A stretch of 64,000 nucleotides of DNA from Scytalidium lignicola (Eukaryota > Ascomycota > Leotiomycetes): positions 62,001-126,000 of the forward strand of contig NCSJ02000068.1 of assembly GCA_002812745.2 (NCBI GenBank). Reading direction: 5' to 3'. Shown here piece after piece: positions 11,936-24,087 of this stretch (its first letter is position 1; every line of letters starts with the position of its first letter). A program made the translations under genes and the position numbers. The notes beneath the pieces were generated by a model that saw only the letters and a program-made list of their open reading frames with translations, was not told where the DNA came from and did not search any database.

Positions 11936-13977
11936 ATGGTAAGGTCAGGTTTATGGAACATTGATGAAGATGGGCACGGAGGGGATTGGATGATTTCCAT
12001 TGCGTGTACTCGTTTTTGTGTGAAATGACTTTTTAAGTGGGCAAGGGATATATAGCTAGGACATTGTCAATATTAGTTACTATCATCAGCCGATGTAACA
12101 ACAGTTGTGGACAATTGTTGTGTTTTGACCAACTAGCTTTTGTCAGGCTTGCAATCAAGTCAACCTCTTATATCACGGCGGCCTTATGTATTATCCTTGG
12201 GACTCTAGTAAATTTTTACATTATTCAAGTTTACTTCTATGTGATTTATATTTCCTAGAAGCTATGAGCTTGCCGTATTCTACAGCTACTGTAAAGTATA
12301 TATAATCCATCCTTTGATAACATTTCACTACTTTATCCGATTCCCTATTCAGATTAACTCGACTTAGTCGAAATAGTGAAATAGGTGATCTATTTAAGAT
12401 CTACTTTGCAATTTCAATGACATCATCAATGAATCCTCATCCTCACCTCTATGACCTGTCCTAGAGCATATACCATCGCTTTGCTGCCGGCTCCAAGCCT
12501 TGAACGAGCCTATTGATCTGTCACTAACAGAACTCTCTCGGTTACATATCTAGTATCATTAACCACTGCTTGGACCGGAAAATACAATAACCAAAGGTTT
12601 ATGTAGAGATAGAGGAGAGGAACAATACATTACACTAATTAGGGTTTTGACGAAAGGGAAAGGCGGAAGGAGCGAGACGGGAAGGAAAGAAGGAAAGAGG
12701 ATGGTATCAAGCAGGACTGTGCTTTCCATTAATGAGTTGCAGAAGATAACCATGACCTCCGTAACCACCTATTATATAGCTTAGAAATCAAAATAAGAAG
12801 GAGAGTACCACCAACTTGCCTGATCGTAGTTGTATTGTAAAGGAAGATGTCGTCGCTCAGGTCTGACAACGTAAATTGTCAGTGTCCACCCAGCTCTTCT
12901 TTCTCTTCTATCTTCTTGGTTCTACATGCTCATCTTCTTTCTTTGCTTTGAGGGTTTGAAGGAACTTGGTTTTGAACAGCAGAGGAGGTACTAAGAAGCT
13001 CCTGGCCCAGGACTTGAGCTCAACATACTTCACTCGAAGTAAGGCACCGCTCACTTGAGGTGCCAAGGAAGGTCGACCTTTTCTAATAGGAACATTCATC
13101 CATAGGCATATCTAGAGAGGCGCCAGATGCTCTAAGCACAGCTCACTTAAGCTGCAAATGAGACTGACGCACAAGAAGTTGGAATGATGTTCTACTGCCA
13201 CAACCAAAGATAACTGCAAGACAGTTGGTTTCATGCGTTGTCTAATATTATACTGTCTTAGCAGCTGAGTCGGCGAAAGAAAGGTACGTTCCTTCCCGAT
13301 CTGTAGATGGCATAAGACTAACGGAACCTATACGACCCGTTCTATTTGCTTTCTCTCAACCAGATCACGTTTCATTTTACTTCCTACTCTAATATCCTCG
13401 CCGCAAGATTCTCCAGAAACAATCGAAAGCAAGCACTGCCAAAGCTGCAATAACGTTGGCATCATAAGCCCCAAAATGTTGTCCCGTTTCATTCACTTCC
13501 GTTTGAAAATTTGAAAGCTATTGGGCAAATCTCATAAGAACAAACCACAAGACAAGAAGGCGCCAATTTTGGAAGTAGACAGATAATGAAGTTGTTGTGA
13601 AAAAGTGGTCAATCGTGTATTGAAGAAGTAATGTGTAATGCTCCACCAGTATTGTGTATTGAATTGACTCCATACTCCAACCCAAGTGCCTCCATATTGA
13701 GAGTCGTAGAATGTGCAATCTCATAATACCCATCTCAATAGTCTTATCTTTAAGCTCTATACAATTTCACAGGACTAAGCACTGAGGACAGCAGTCAAAA
13801 TAGAAAATGTACTGATAATGGTCATTATCGTTTGGACAAATAGTCGTAATGTATAAATATCGTAGATAACATCATCATGCCATCATTAAACATATGCTTT
13901 GGAAAATGGAAACAGAGAAAGAGACTTCAGAAACAGAAGAAGAAAAAGGAGAAGAGGATACGACTGAAAAATACTTA
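11936..13977. other. 2-kb gene-poor intergenic region
   Basis: AT-rich, many stops on all frames. A 63-codon minus-strand frame (12908-13099) has a basic, vaguely coding-like composition but no start context, partner exon or family that I can name. I see no repeat or RNA gene. Confidence 0.55.
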
Positions 13978-14523
13978 TTAAGCCTTCTTCGTCGCAGGTC
14001 TAGCCGTCCTATTACCACCCATACCCACGCCCAACAAGAAACAGACCCTCATCATAGCCCCGACATACACAAACCCTACATTCCCCCAATCCATCGCATT
14101 CCAGCTGCTCACATCCCAGTACACCCTCCCATTGCCATTACCACTACCAAGGCCAAAGCCAAGTCCAAGGCCACCTTTGAGCTCGCGAACGCTATACAAA
14201 TGGCCGAAATCAGCGAGCAGCAGGCCGAAGAGCAGGGTGCGCCAGACGCGGAGGTCGGAGGTGCAGCGCAGGACCAGGGCTTCGTTGAGGGCGAAGAGGA
14301 GGTAGAGGTTTGCGAGCTGGGTGAGGACTACGGTGGTAGAGAGCGGGATTGATGATGTGGTGGTAGAGGAGGAAGGGGCGTCGGTTAAGGAGAGGTAGGT
14401 TTGCGGGAGGAAGTGGGCGTAGTAAGCTCCTACTAGGGCGGAGATGGGTTCGATGGTGAGGAAGAAGAGGGAGTAGAGGGCGGGGAGCTTGAAATTGGCT
14501 CTTGCTTTTGTGGTTGTTGCCAT
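13978..14523 (-). CDS. Small multi-pass membrane protein, DUF7704-like
   Basis: 181 residues in one exon. The start (MATTTKARANFKLPALYSLF) is preferred over an upstream in-frame ATG because it has a strong context (CCC-ATG-GC) and because the extra upstream residues would be translated from a GT repeat. Four hydrophobic segments are visible: about 13-35 (YSLFFLTIEPISALVGAYYA), 65-85, 95-115 (WRTLLFGLLLADFGHLYSV) and 150-170 (FVYVGAMMRVCFLLGVGMGG), in line with a small four-TM protein. A Gly-rich loop lies at about 118-135. The pattern of an N-terminal Glu-Pro in TM1 and an aromatic/Asp-rich TM3 resembles the fungal DUF7704 family, whose function is unknown; the family name is from memory. Stand-alone gene. 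Confidence 0.75.
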   Translation of the reverse strand: MATTTKARANFKLPALYSLFFLTIEPISALVGAYYAHFLPQTYLSLTDAPSSSTTTSSIPLSTTVVLTQLANLYLLFALNEALVLRCTSDLRVWRTLLFGLLLADFGHLYSVRELKGGLGLGFGLGSGNGNGRVYWDVSSWNAMDWGNVGFVYVGAMMRVCFLLGVGMGGNRTARPATKKA

Positions 14524-14530
14524 GGGTGCT

Positions 14531-14558
14531 GTGTGTGTGTGTGTGTGTGTTTGTGTGT
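14531..14558. repeat. GT microsatellite 5' of the DUF7704-like gene
   Basis: (GT)10 followed by TTGTGTGT, 8 bp upstream of the minus-strand start codon, so the transcript leader would carry a CA repeat right before the AUG. Confidence 0.9.
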
Positions 14559-16464
14559 ATGGTGAATAAAAAAGGAATTGCTGTATTGGTACAGTAAATT
14601 GGTAATTGTCTGGTACTGTACTGTACACTGCAGGAAATGGAACTGTGTGGCGTTTACTTATGTGAGGGGTTGTTTGTGGTGGTTTTTTGCTCTTTCTTTT
14701 TTCTTTTCTCGCTTGGTCTGGTTTTGAACTGAAGTCCTGGGGTCGATAGGTATATCCCGCTTTGTCTGTGTGTCTCTGTTTGTCTCTTCTCTCTTTCTTT
14801 CTTTGGGTTTCCCTTTTTCTTATTTGCTGAAAGGATAATTTAAGGTACAGTACCGTAACGATGCGATAGCGGGAAGATCTGACTGTGCAGTCGAGTACGG
14901 AGGGGACAAGTTGGGGGATAAGGATTACGTTGATTGATATGCAAGGACCTTGTGCTTATTTTCCAGGTGGTAGGGGTAAGTCTGCCATGAGACAGATTCA
15001 GGTTCTGGCTTTTTGCTCAGCGAGTGCTCAGTTGGGCATTAATTAGCATGTTCAGGCACAATCTACTGTAGCAGCATTTCCAGATAGTACAGTACAGTAC
15101 GGAAGAGAGATCATTTTCGTGGTGCTGTGCTGTACAGCATCATTGTGGTACAGTAAGATCTACGGTAGTTGCCCCCTTGCCCCCGTTTTGCCGTAAGTGG
15201 ACTCTCCTCTACGGTACAGTAACTTACTCTGGATGTGCCCCTGGATGGAGGATGTCTGTCTCTGCGGTGAGAGCCAACTGGGGGATCAGCACCACTCCGG
15301 CACCCCGTGGAAGAATAGCTCGAATGGGCGACCGATGTTTCACAGCCAGCTCTGCCGTCCGCGAGATGATTATGATTATGCGTCGCGTCCTCTCTGGATC
15401 AATACCCAGGCAAGCGGTGTGAGATGGTTGCACAACGACCACATGATCCTTTTTGGTTTGGGCCAGCACTTGGGTTTAACATTAACATATAAGCCGTGAT
15501 AAGTTGGCGTGGCACGCAATGGTTGTTCACTCTACGAGTTAGTACCGGTACTCGTGCGGTACTGTAGAAAGAGCGTGAAAATAATATGGGTCGGTGATGT
15601 GTGATGTACCGGTACCTGCAGTCTCACAGAGGGGAGATTCTCAGGCTCAGGCACAGGGGCCAAGACACTACGGCTCAGCCTTGCCGAGACGGGGTGTTCA
15701 CTGGCTGACGGGCTCCGGGTGACCCTAATCTGGCCTATTGAGGGAGAATTTTTAGTGGTTTTGCCCCCCTGGATCTGGTCGCTGCAGGCTGCTGGCTGGT
15801 GGGCTGCTGAACACTGACTTAGGCTTTGTTAGGGCTCACTCCAGGCCTGTGACACCCGCCAACGGGTTTCGCCTCCCGCCAAATATTTCCTGGTCCTTGC
15901 CCCTTTTGGGCGTAGCTACGGTAAACAAAGCCAAGACCCCCATCTGCACCTATCTGCACCCCCCGAGACAACCCTTTGCGGAGGCAAAAAAGGTCCAAGT
16001 CNTTTTTTTTCCCGATCGTCTCCCCACACAAAACACGCTTACCCACCGTGCCACCGCTCGCTCGCCCTTCTCTCCACCATCGAACCCTTTCCTGGCCTTA
16101 AAAAAAAAACAATCCCTGAAAGCCAGCCTGCCAGCTTCTCTCACTCTCCTTGAGTTCGACTTTTGCTCCACACTCCTTTGTTTTGTGCAATCCCCATCAT
16201 AAACATAACATTACCTTAATGACCCCGTCCTTTTCCTTTGCTTTGCTTCACGACATCCTTTAACGCAATCCATCCGACTCTTTCCTCTCTCGAACGCGAC
16301 CTTCCCCGATTTCGCTCCACCTGGGTTTACACGCGATACTTGGATGATCTGATTTGCAATAGAACCCTCTTCCTGGGACCAGATAGGGTAGGAGGGCTGT
16401 GTTTTCACGTCTCAATTCCATCGCAATTCGGGAACGAGTCTTGCTAGCTATTGCTGTTGCTAGC

Positions 16465-16518
16465 GCCATCGCCATCGCCATCGCCATCGCCATCGCCATC
16501 GCCATCGCCATCGCCATC
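16465..16518 (+). repeat. Hexanucleotide repeat (GCCATC)9 in the leader of the F-box gene
   Basis: Nine exact copies plus a partial tenth, ending 26 bp before the ATG at 16545. It is out of any supported reading frame. Likely variable in length between isolates. Confidence 0.95.
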
Positions 16519-16544
16519 GCCAGTCGATACACCACCTTTCAGCA

Positions 16545-18609
16545 ATGAGTCGAGTCTTTCCAATGCCGGAGTGGGCTCCCACTCCGATCTCCAGAGCCAT
16601 GACGGACAAGTACGCCTCCTTGGGTGGTGCTGATGCGACCCAGGAGAAAGTCACTCGTCCTCCATGGACGACGGGCTTCAGAAAACGCCTGGGCTCTCTG
16701 CCGCTGGGAGCGGAGCGATCCATCTCGGTCGACTTCAACCACCTCTCCATGGTGGACCACAATCAGCAGCCACGCGAGGAAGCAAAACTGGGCGGATGCA
16801 TCCGTGGTCTGCTTCGACGGGCATCCATCTCAATCAAGTCCGTGAGGCCCAGAAGACACTCGCATGCCGACCAACTGACACGCCCATCTACCTCGCATTC
16901 CCATAACAAGTGGCACAGATTGAGGCAGGCGACCAGCTTCAGCCGGGCATCCAGGATCTTGCTACCTCACGAGGTACAGGATCTGCTGGAGGAGGGAGAC
17001 TGTCCGTACGAGAAGTTCCTCTCGCCGATTCCTGGAAATGGATCNGCGCCCCCCATCATTCCGCTGGGAACCGGCAAGGCTGCTCGAGCTACCGCCGCGG
17101 CGCAGAACCAGTATCACCGCCAACTGCTCTCTCCGGACGAGCAGCAGATGGACCGCGAGAGTGGTATTGGCATCTCCCTGACCCAAGCGGAGGTCGCGCA
17201 ATACCAGGACACCTCCCTCAGCCGGGTCGATTTCATCTCCTGTCTCCCCAGCGAACTCTCCATCCAGATTCTAGCTCATCTCGATCATGCTTCGCTGCGC
17301 AACACCACCCGGGTATCTCGTAATTGGGCGCGCGTTTCCCAATCCCAACACATTTGGCGCGAGGCTTTCCTGAGGGAGAAGTCCAAGGCGTACGCGATGA
17401 GCGGCCCAATTGTTCCAGGAACGGGCCTCGGTCTCCCACACGTCAAGCCTGATAGTGATTGGAGGGACCTCTATCGGATTAAGCAACAACTGGAGAATAA
17501 TTGGCGCGAAGGCAAGGCAGAACCTATATACCTCAATGGACATCTGGACAGCATCTATTGTGTCCAGTTTGATGAGTGAGTTTTAACTTTTTGCTATTCG
17601 GGGTTTAAAACTATGTCATGGTCGTTGAATAGGGAACTAAAATTACAGCAGGTCCAAAATCATCACCGGTTCTAGAGACAAGACGATCCGCGTATGGGAT
17701 CTCCGAACGTACACCTGTACCCTCGTTATTGGGCCCCCTGATGTAGTTCATGATCCTACCATTATGGTAGGCGAAGACGGCCTGCCTCAGCATTACGCTA
17801 CCGTCCCTGATAGACCCCGTGAGGCAGAATCAATACCGGAAACCGTCTCCTTCCCAATCCATCACAATGCCTCCATTCTCTGCCTCCAATACGACTCGGA
17901 AATCCTCGTTACAGGCTCCTCCGACAGTACCTGCATTGTCCACTCCATCAAAAATGGCTTTGAACCAATCCGGCGACTCCACGCTCACACCGCTGCCGTT
18001 CTTGATCTGGCCTTCGACGATCAGCATATCGTCACCTGCTCCAAGGACGTTTCTATCTGCGTCTGGGACCGTGAGACGGGTGCATTGCTAAAGCAACTTC
18101 GCGGACACACCGGCCCAGTTAACGCTGTGCAAATGAGGGGCAATACCATTGTATCCTGTAGTGGCGACTTCCGCGTCAAGTTATGGCATATTGATTCCGG
18201 GAAGAACATCCGCGAATTCTTCGGACACACCAAAGGCCTCGCGTGTTCTCAATTCTCGGAAGATTCCCGCTTCATTGCTAGCGCCGGGAATGACAAGATC
18301 ATCCGGATCTGGGACGCCAATACCGGCGAGTGTCTCCAAAAGATCACGGCGCACGAGAATCTCGTCCGTTCCCTACACATCGACTCTGCTAGTGGGAGAC
18401 TCATTTCCGGAAGCTACGATCAGGATATCAAGGTCTTCGAGATGGAGACCGGCAGGTTGCTGCTAGATTTCCCCAAATGGCATAGTAGTTGGGTCCTTGG
18501 TGCCAAGAGTGATTATCGACGAATAATCAGTACAGGCCAGGACCCGAAGATCTTGATTATGGACTTTGGACGGGGCATTCATGGCATCGAGAAGCTCGAG
18601 AGCTGTTAA
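16545..18609 (+). CDS. F-box/WD40 SCF substrate receptor
   Basis: Predicted substrate-recognition subunit of an SCF ubiquitin ligase. Two exons: 16545-17575 and 17652-18609 (662 residues). The intron ends in CAGCAG, so an alternative exon start at 17649 adds one residue. The first ~220 residues are low-complexity and basic. The F-box is at about 228-280 (FISCLPSELSIQILAHLDH ... WREAFLRE), followed by a linker helix (about 305-320) and WD40 blades from about residue 325 to 640, with clear blade ends such as GSRDKTIRVWDL, CSKDVSICVWDRETG and SAGNDKIIRIWDANTG. The N at 17045 keeps frame and falls in a TCN codon, so serine is certain. Architecture matches Cdc4/Met30/beta-TrCP-like proteins, but I could not assign it to Met30/sconB or Fwd1, so no symbol is given. 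Confidence 0.88.
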
Positions 18610-19940
18610 ATATACATATATATTAACAGGAACAGAAAGTTCTAATTCCTGGGCGGCCATGAGGTTTGGAGTTGGAATTTGGAATTTGGAATCGGACTGG
18701 ACTTCTGTTTAGCTCTTTTTGTGTGCGTCTCTGTTGTATTATGTGGGAAATGGTGNTTTTTTTTTCATTCTTTAAACCGCAAGCAGCTGGTCTGATCAGC
18801 GTTCGTTACTGATTTTTGTTTCTGGAAAGGACAGGCAGCGGAAATTGGAGGGCCAAGGAAGGAAAGTGGGTAAATATATCACCGGAAAAGCCCCTTTTAT
18901 ATATATTCCTGGGGGGCGTGGAGGCGACTCTTTTTAAGCGGCTGATTTGTTTCTTTTTCATTTTCATTTGTATGTATGTATGTGTGTGTACGTATTGTGT
19001 TTATTTCATGGAGGAAGAGGCGTTTTTTTCGCGCGTTGGGGCGCAACACATCATCAAAACCAGATTTTCTTGTTTGGACCTGTGTTTTTTTTTTCCAGCG
19101 ACAGTTGTCGCTTTTGCATAGAAGGTTATGCTGCGCTTCCTTTTTATAAAAAAATGTTCTTTTAGCGGGCATTATATACATATACATTTTATATACATAT
19201 CCTTTGTACGCCTAAAGTTTTTGCGGTATGTGGTAGTTGTTTGATAGACAAGGTTACCATGTACGAGAGCATTCGGCTTAAGATCCATGAGCTATTATTC
19301 GGAGGTACCTCCTAGATCAGATGAGGATAAGCATAAATCTACCTCGGACAAAAATCAACTTGGAAACACTCCCCTTAGATTAAAGGGGCTATAGTAAAGG
19401 AATACCCATGTAAGAGTATAAGGATGGCAACGTGCTATTGGCAAATGACAAATGGCTTCCGTATCTTTCTTCTTCCCAATATAGGCAGCTAGTAATGTGA
19501 AATATGGCCGGATTGATGTTTAATTGTCTTGATGCTAGCTGGATGGATAAATGAGTATATATTCACGTGATTAGCAGTATGAAAGGGATCTGTTTCACGT
19601 GACTATGGCTCAAACTCGTCAATATCTTTCCTTCAACTTTGACTAACAGGAATAATATAAAGGCTGCTTTTCACGATAAATATCCAAAAATTTCAGCATC
19701 CATCAATTCAAACTAAATTATCAGCTGTCTCAAAAAGTAGACAAGTTTACGTCTACAGAGTATATCGAACACAGGTTCCCTAGGGCTAAAACCCAATCCC
19801 GCACCTAACGAACATTCTCGCCTAATTTCCCCCTTCGTAGCGCGACCCGAAAATATACCAACGAAAGTTGACTGAGACCTCTCTCTCTTTTTCCCCCACG
19901 ACGCAACGCCCAAACCCATCCTCCAACAAATCAACCCACC
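18610..19940. other. Intergenic region upstream of eS7
   Basis: Contains the 3' end of the F-box gene and the eS7 promoter. T-rich and AT-rich, one N at 18756 next to a T run. The final 200 bp are pyrimidine-rich with CCAAC/CCCACC steps, as expected before a ribosomal protein gene. Two CACGTGA-like sites occur near 19564 and 19595 (TCACGTGA / TTCACGTGAC), E-box cores. Confidence 0.55.
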
Positions 19941-21156
19941 ATGAGCGCCCTCAACAAGATCGCGGCCAACAGCCCATCGCGCCAGAGCCCATCGGAGCTC
20001 GAGACCAGCATTGCTGGCGCTCTGTACGATCTCGAGTCCAACACTCCGGATTTGAAGGCTGCGTTGAGACCGCTTCAGATCGTGTCTGCTAGAGAGGTGA
20101 GCTAGAAGAAAACCCACTGGGTCCCAATTGATTTTTTCTTGGAAAACGCAGCTTTGTTCGGTTTGAAAGACGAGAAATTACTAGTATCCTGGCGTCGATG
20201 GGGGGTTTTATTCGATATCTGTCTATATACGTTGGAAATTTTTTGGATCTCTTCGTTGATTACTACTTTTTTATTGGAGATACATAAAGGGTGAAGGGGG
20301 AAAGAGGGGGACTATGAAAAACTCCACCCTCGCCACCGTCGCTGCCTTTTTATGTATTCGAAGATATGAAAGATTGAGAGGGAAAAAACGAGAGAGAAGA
20401 AATGAAAACGTATAAGAAATGTTGTTGTTGGGGACCGANTTATTCTTTTCGTCGACGCCTGGTTTACTTGTGGATATTATCGCGGACGGGCTGCGGACCA
20501 TGAATTTTGAAAAAGATTGCAAAAACAATATTTTTTGTTGTTTTCTTTCTGGTTCATGGAGATCGCCTGCTGACTTTGATCGTTGGGTTTATGCAGATTG
20601 AAGTTGGCCACGGCAAGAAGGCTATTGTCATCTTTGTCCCCGTCCCATCCCTTCAAGGCTTCCACCGGGTGCAGCAACGGTATGTTATCTCTTCGTTTAT
20701 CTTCTTTTTTCTTCACCTAGATTTCAACTTAACCCTCCTGTTTTGAGTCCCTTCAATTGAACGAATGCTAATATAAATCAAATCACCAGTCTCACCCGTG
20801 AGCTCGAAAAGAAGTTCTCCGACCGCCATGTCCTGATCCTCGCCTCCCGCCGTATCCTCCCCCGTCCCAAGCGCTCCGCCCGCTCTCGCACTTCCCAGAC
20901 CCAAAAGCGACCCCGCTCCCGAACCCTCACTGCCGTTCACGACGCCATCCTCTCCGACCTCGTCTTCCCTGTCGAGATCGTTGGCAAGCGTCTCCGCACC
21001 AAGGAGGATGGCAGCAAGCTGTTGAAGGTTATCCTAGATGAGAAGGAGAAGGGCGGTGTTGACCACAGACTTGATACCTACTCTGAGGTCTACAGACGTT
21101 TGACTGGTCGGGGTGTTACCTTTGAGTTCCCTCAGAGCTCTGTTTCCGATTACTAG
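19941..21156 (+). CDS. rps7: 40S ribosomal protein eS7
   Basis: Structural protein of the small ribosomal subunit needed for 18S rRNA processing. Three exons: 19941-20096, 20597-20679, 20790-21156; 201 residues, the usual length. Family blocks visible: N-terminal helix with [18 protein letters not shown] across the first junction, [56 protein letters not shown] and the C-terminal [16 protein letters not shown]. The first intron is unusually long for this window (500 nt) and carries an N at 20439; long 5' introns are common in fungal ribosomal protein genes. It is convergent with the dynactin p62 gene, 382 bp apart. Confidence 0.97.
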
Positions 21157-21538
21157 ATGTGTGAGTAGGGGAAAAGAAAGAAAAAAAAGTCATTTAGTTA
21201 CTTTTAAGAAGCGTCGCATGTATGCATGCATGGAATGCAATGAAGGATGGATGGAAATTGGGAGGGGTTGCTACTACTGAATTGGCTGGATGGGAATTGG
21301 AGCTTTTGCTCTTTTGCTGGGTCATGTCATTATTTGGCGTCCTTAGGCTTACTTACAAAAATTAGTAAAAGCTTCATACATGAAAAAATNCCCCCCCTTT
21401 CAGCCATCACATAATGTTTTTTTCTCTCAAGGTCTTTTCCTGTAGAAGCGAAATGGTTGTAAAAGAAGAATTTGCTTTGAGATGGGTATAATTATTTATT
21501 GCATGAAGACTTTGAACTTAATCATCGTCATAACTTAA
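21157..21538. other. Short convergent intergenic region
   Basis: Shared 3' region of eS7 and dynactin p62. T/A-rich, with an N at 21390 before a C run. Nothing else seen. Confidence 0.6.
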
Positions 21539-23344
21539 TTAAATTTGGGCTATCCTTCCAATTCCCAAAACGCACCAGTACGCCAACTCCCTCTTCTCTC
21601 GAGCCTCCTTATCCTTGCTCGCAGGAGCTAGTCCACCCTCACCATCCTCATCCTGCGCAGCGTCCGTCTCCCAATCTAACCTAACAAAGACCGGTATCTC
21701 AAGTAAATCCTCATCTTCCTTCAACGGGCTATAATCCCTGCCGTTCTGATCCGCCTGCAAGAACTCAGGACCTTTGTCAAGGTTCAGACTCGCAGGCACC
21801 ACCTCTAGAACAACACTAACCCAATTTCTTCCGCGCTCCCATACCTTGCCTGCCTCAGCCTGCGGTTGGCCTTCGTTGGCTTCGGCCTTGGTCCTCCTCT
21901 TCTCCCTGTTCTCTCCGCCTTTTCCGCCACCTTCCCTCAATGCTTCGTCCCACATGTCTGTGTTGGCGCCTACTTCGAATTCAGGACATAGGATCGTGAC
22001 TTTGCTAGTGAACCGTCCCGATGTTTCCGCCGGCGTGGCGATGCTAACTTGTACGGCGTCAAAAAGGGGGTTTCTGAAAGTAAGAAGGAATTGCGTTGGT
22101 TTCAGCGGCGTAAGTGGGGGGGATTGTCCCGGTAATGAAGGTTGGAGTGGCTTGATGGTTATGCTGGGGATGTAATTCTGCGCCACGAGACGGATGCGGA
22201 AGCGCGTGGTTTGTACCTTTGATTCGGGCTTTGAAAGGATATGACGGCATTGTTTGCAGCGTTTGGATCGTTTGGTGCGGAGGAGTGTTGCGACTGGACG
22301 GAGATCGTCGACAAATTGCGGGTTGTGGGCTTGTTCTTTTCGTTGGGAGAGCGATGTCGTACTGTTCCAGCCTTCGGAGCGTAATTTGGCGATATTCATA
22401 GCTTCGGGACGAGTGGTTTGCAGGCCTTCGAGGGCATCTACTGCTTCACGCATGGGCTTTGGTTTGGATTTAATTTTCTTGTCGGCCACTCCTGTGTACA
22501 ATCCCATGATTCGTGATAATGCGCCTGGTGATCCAAAGCCATAGTCTCCGGCAAATCCAAGGGAACCAGGAGGAGCAGAATCCGCGACTTGTGACCTGTA
22601 AAACGATAGCAGGTTCGAGAATTGGCTTTCGGGATCTAATATCTCGTCTGGATCGAGTGAATAAGACTCGAAAGGTTCCTCAATAAGTGGTGACGAGGAG
22701 ATACTCCTTCTCCTGTCATCTTTATCCTTATCCCTCCTTCGTTCCTTCGCTGTCAACCTGGCTCCTCCTCCATTGTTAATCTTTAACAGCTGTGAATAAA
22801 TTCCATTTGACTTCTCAAACTGGACTCCTATCTCTTTCGAGCTCCATGTGCAATGTCCGCAGCTTAAGACATAAGGCCCGTTCAGCTGGGCGTGTTCGGC
22901 TCCTAGTCCAGTGGGTGGCGTTTCCAAGCTAGTGACGGCAAGAGGAGATGTACATATTGGACAGTTGAAACAATTTCTCGTACATCTAAAATATGGACTC
23001 GTTAGCTAGAGTCTCAAAGAGCCATCTTAACATAAATGAGCGTACCTAGTTCCTTCGGACTTTACAGTACTGCTAGGAACTTCAAAGAGACAATTCGGGC
23101 AGTACCAAGTAAGAATCTCTTCTAAATAACAGCGGGGACAGCGTATCTGGTGACAATCTTCGCAGTAGAGGAGGTGTTCGAGAGGATATAGGGTATAGTT
23201 GGCGCGTGGCGCCTTGGGATCGAATGTACGCTCTTCCTCGTCTTCCTCGATTTCCGGAACTGGTTCCGAGTCGATTGTCCGTGCTTGAGTCTGTATATCC
23301 GAGCATGGACACTGTATATAGGTGTATGGAGTAAAAGAAGCCAT
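21539..23344 (-). CDS. ro-2: Dynactin p62 subunit (DCTN4, Neurospora ro-2 type)
   Basis: Pointed-end subunit of dynactin, the dynein cofactor that drives nuclear distribution and organelle traffic along hyphal microtubules. Two exons on the minus strand: 23344-23046 and 22985-21539; 581 residues. The N-terminal zinc-binding region has a series of CxxC pairs: CEDCHQIRCPRC and WYCPNC in exon 1, then CFNCPIC and SCGHCTWSS directly after the splice, so the intron sits inside the zinc cluster. A Ser/Arg-rich linker and the block GGARLTAKERRRDKDK follow (about 160-185). A second CxxC (KRCKQCRHIL) lies at about 350, then a beta-rich C-terminal half. Some acidic, Gly-rich insertions are present. The gene name is by homology to the Neurospora nuclear-distribution mutant. 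Confidence 0.93.
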
Positions 23345-24087
23345 TATTATATGCAGCTACTTTATCGAGGTGCTGTTTTAATAGAAAGAAGATAATGAGG
23401 GGCAGAAAACGACGCTAGTCCTCATGAAAGCCGGGAGGGTGTTGGCGGTGAAGATCAAACTCGGGCTATATTAAGGAAAAGTAACCAAGCTAGGTTACAT
23501 GTCAACAGCTACGATTTGAGTCTAGCTAGTTTTACGTGCAGCTACGGGCATTGCCTAAATTCCCCTGAGCTGCTAAACAAAGCCCACACCAAATACACAA
23601 CACCAGTTCATACATTTTCGAACAGCCTTTGAGAATATGTACCAATTTCGTATAGCAAAAGCTCAGGAAAGGACTCTAGGTTATCCTCTAAACTCTATCA
23701 TGCTATCAAAAGAAGGCTCATTCTAAGGTGTTCTGGAGTGCGAACTACGTCTAGTAACCAACCCGCGGCAGAAGTATGGGGGTCCCTGAACCTCTTGGGC
23801 CCTCCGCATTCAAACTCCCTTCGATTGCAGAGGGTGTCGCAGCCTCTCACATGTCAAAAGTCGCACTGATGCCGTATAAATAAAATGATAAACTGGTATC
23901 CTAGAATGGGCTAGTCTGGTGTTATATGATCACGTGAATTCCTATTGACAGTTGCCCAACCCCACCTTTTCTCTTACTGTGCGATTCACCTTCTTTGATC
24001 CATGGGTTTACAACTGCGCTTCATCCCCGTCTGCAACCGATTTAGAAACAGTATCTCTGGACCCGATAAGGATACATCTTAGGTAAA
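23345..24087. other. Divergent intergenic region
   Basis: 743 bp between the starts of dynactin p62 and the 2EXR gene. No coding signal. A TCACGTGA E-box-like site lies near 23930. Confidence 0.55.

Larger units (their letters stand above)
14524..16544. other. Divergent 2-kb intergenic region rich in GTAC palindromic motifs
   Basis: Lies between the starts of the DUF7704-like (-) and F-box/WD40 (+) genes. TACAGTA/TACTGTA or GTACCGGTAC-type motifs recur at about 14590, 14613, 14843, 15062, 15086, 15131, 15149, 15212, 15540-15565 and 15606. One N at 16002. No coding region is supported; open frames here have no family signature. Confidence 0.6.

Noticed and set aside
12908..13099. Possible small minus-strand gene or remnant (basic, 63 codons)
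   Set aside because: No good start, no partner exons and no recognised family; too weak to call.
13894..14352. 152-codon plus-strand frame over the DUF7704-like gene
   Set aside because: Antisense shadow; low-complexity Glu/Lys-rich with no start context, while the opposite strand has clear membrane segments.
16260..16535. Minus-strand frame with a Met-Ala repeat (and plus-strand Ser-Pro repeat)
   Set aside because: Both are translations of the GCCATC hexanucleotide repeat, not genes.
16545..18609. Naming the F-box/WD40 gene as Met30/sconB or Fwd1
   Set aside because: Typical blocks of those proteins were not seen and the N-terminal region differs; only the generic class is supported.
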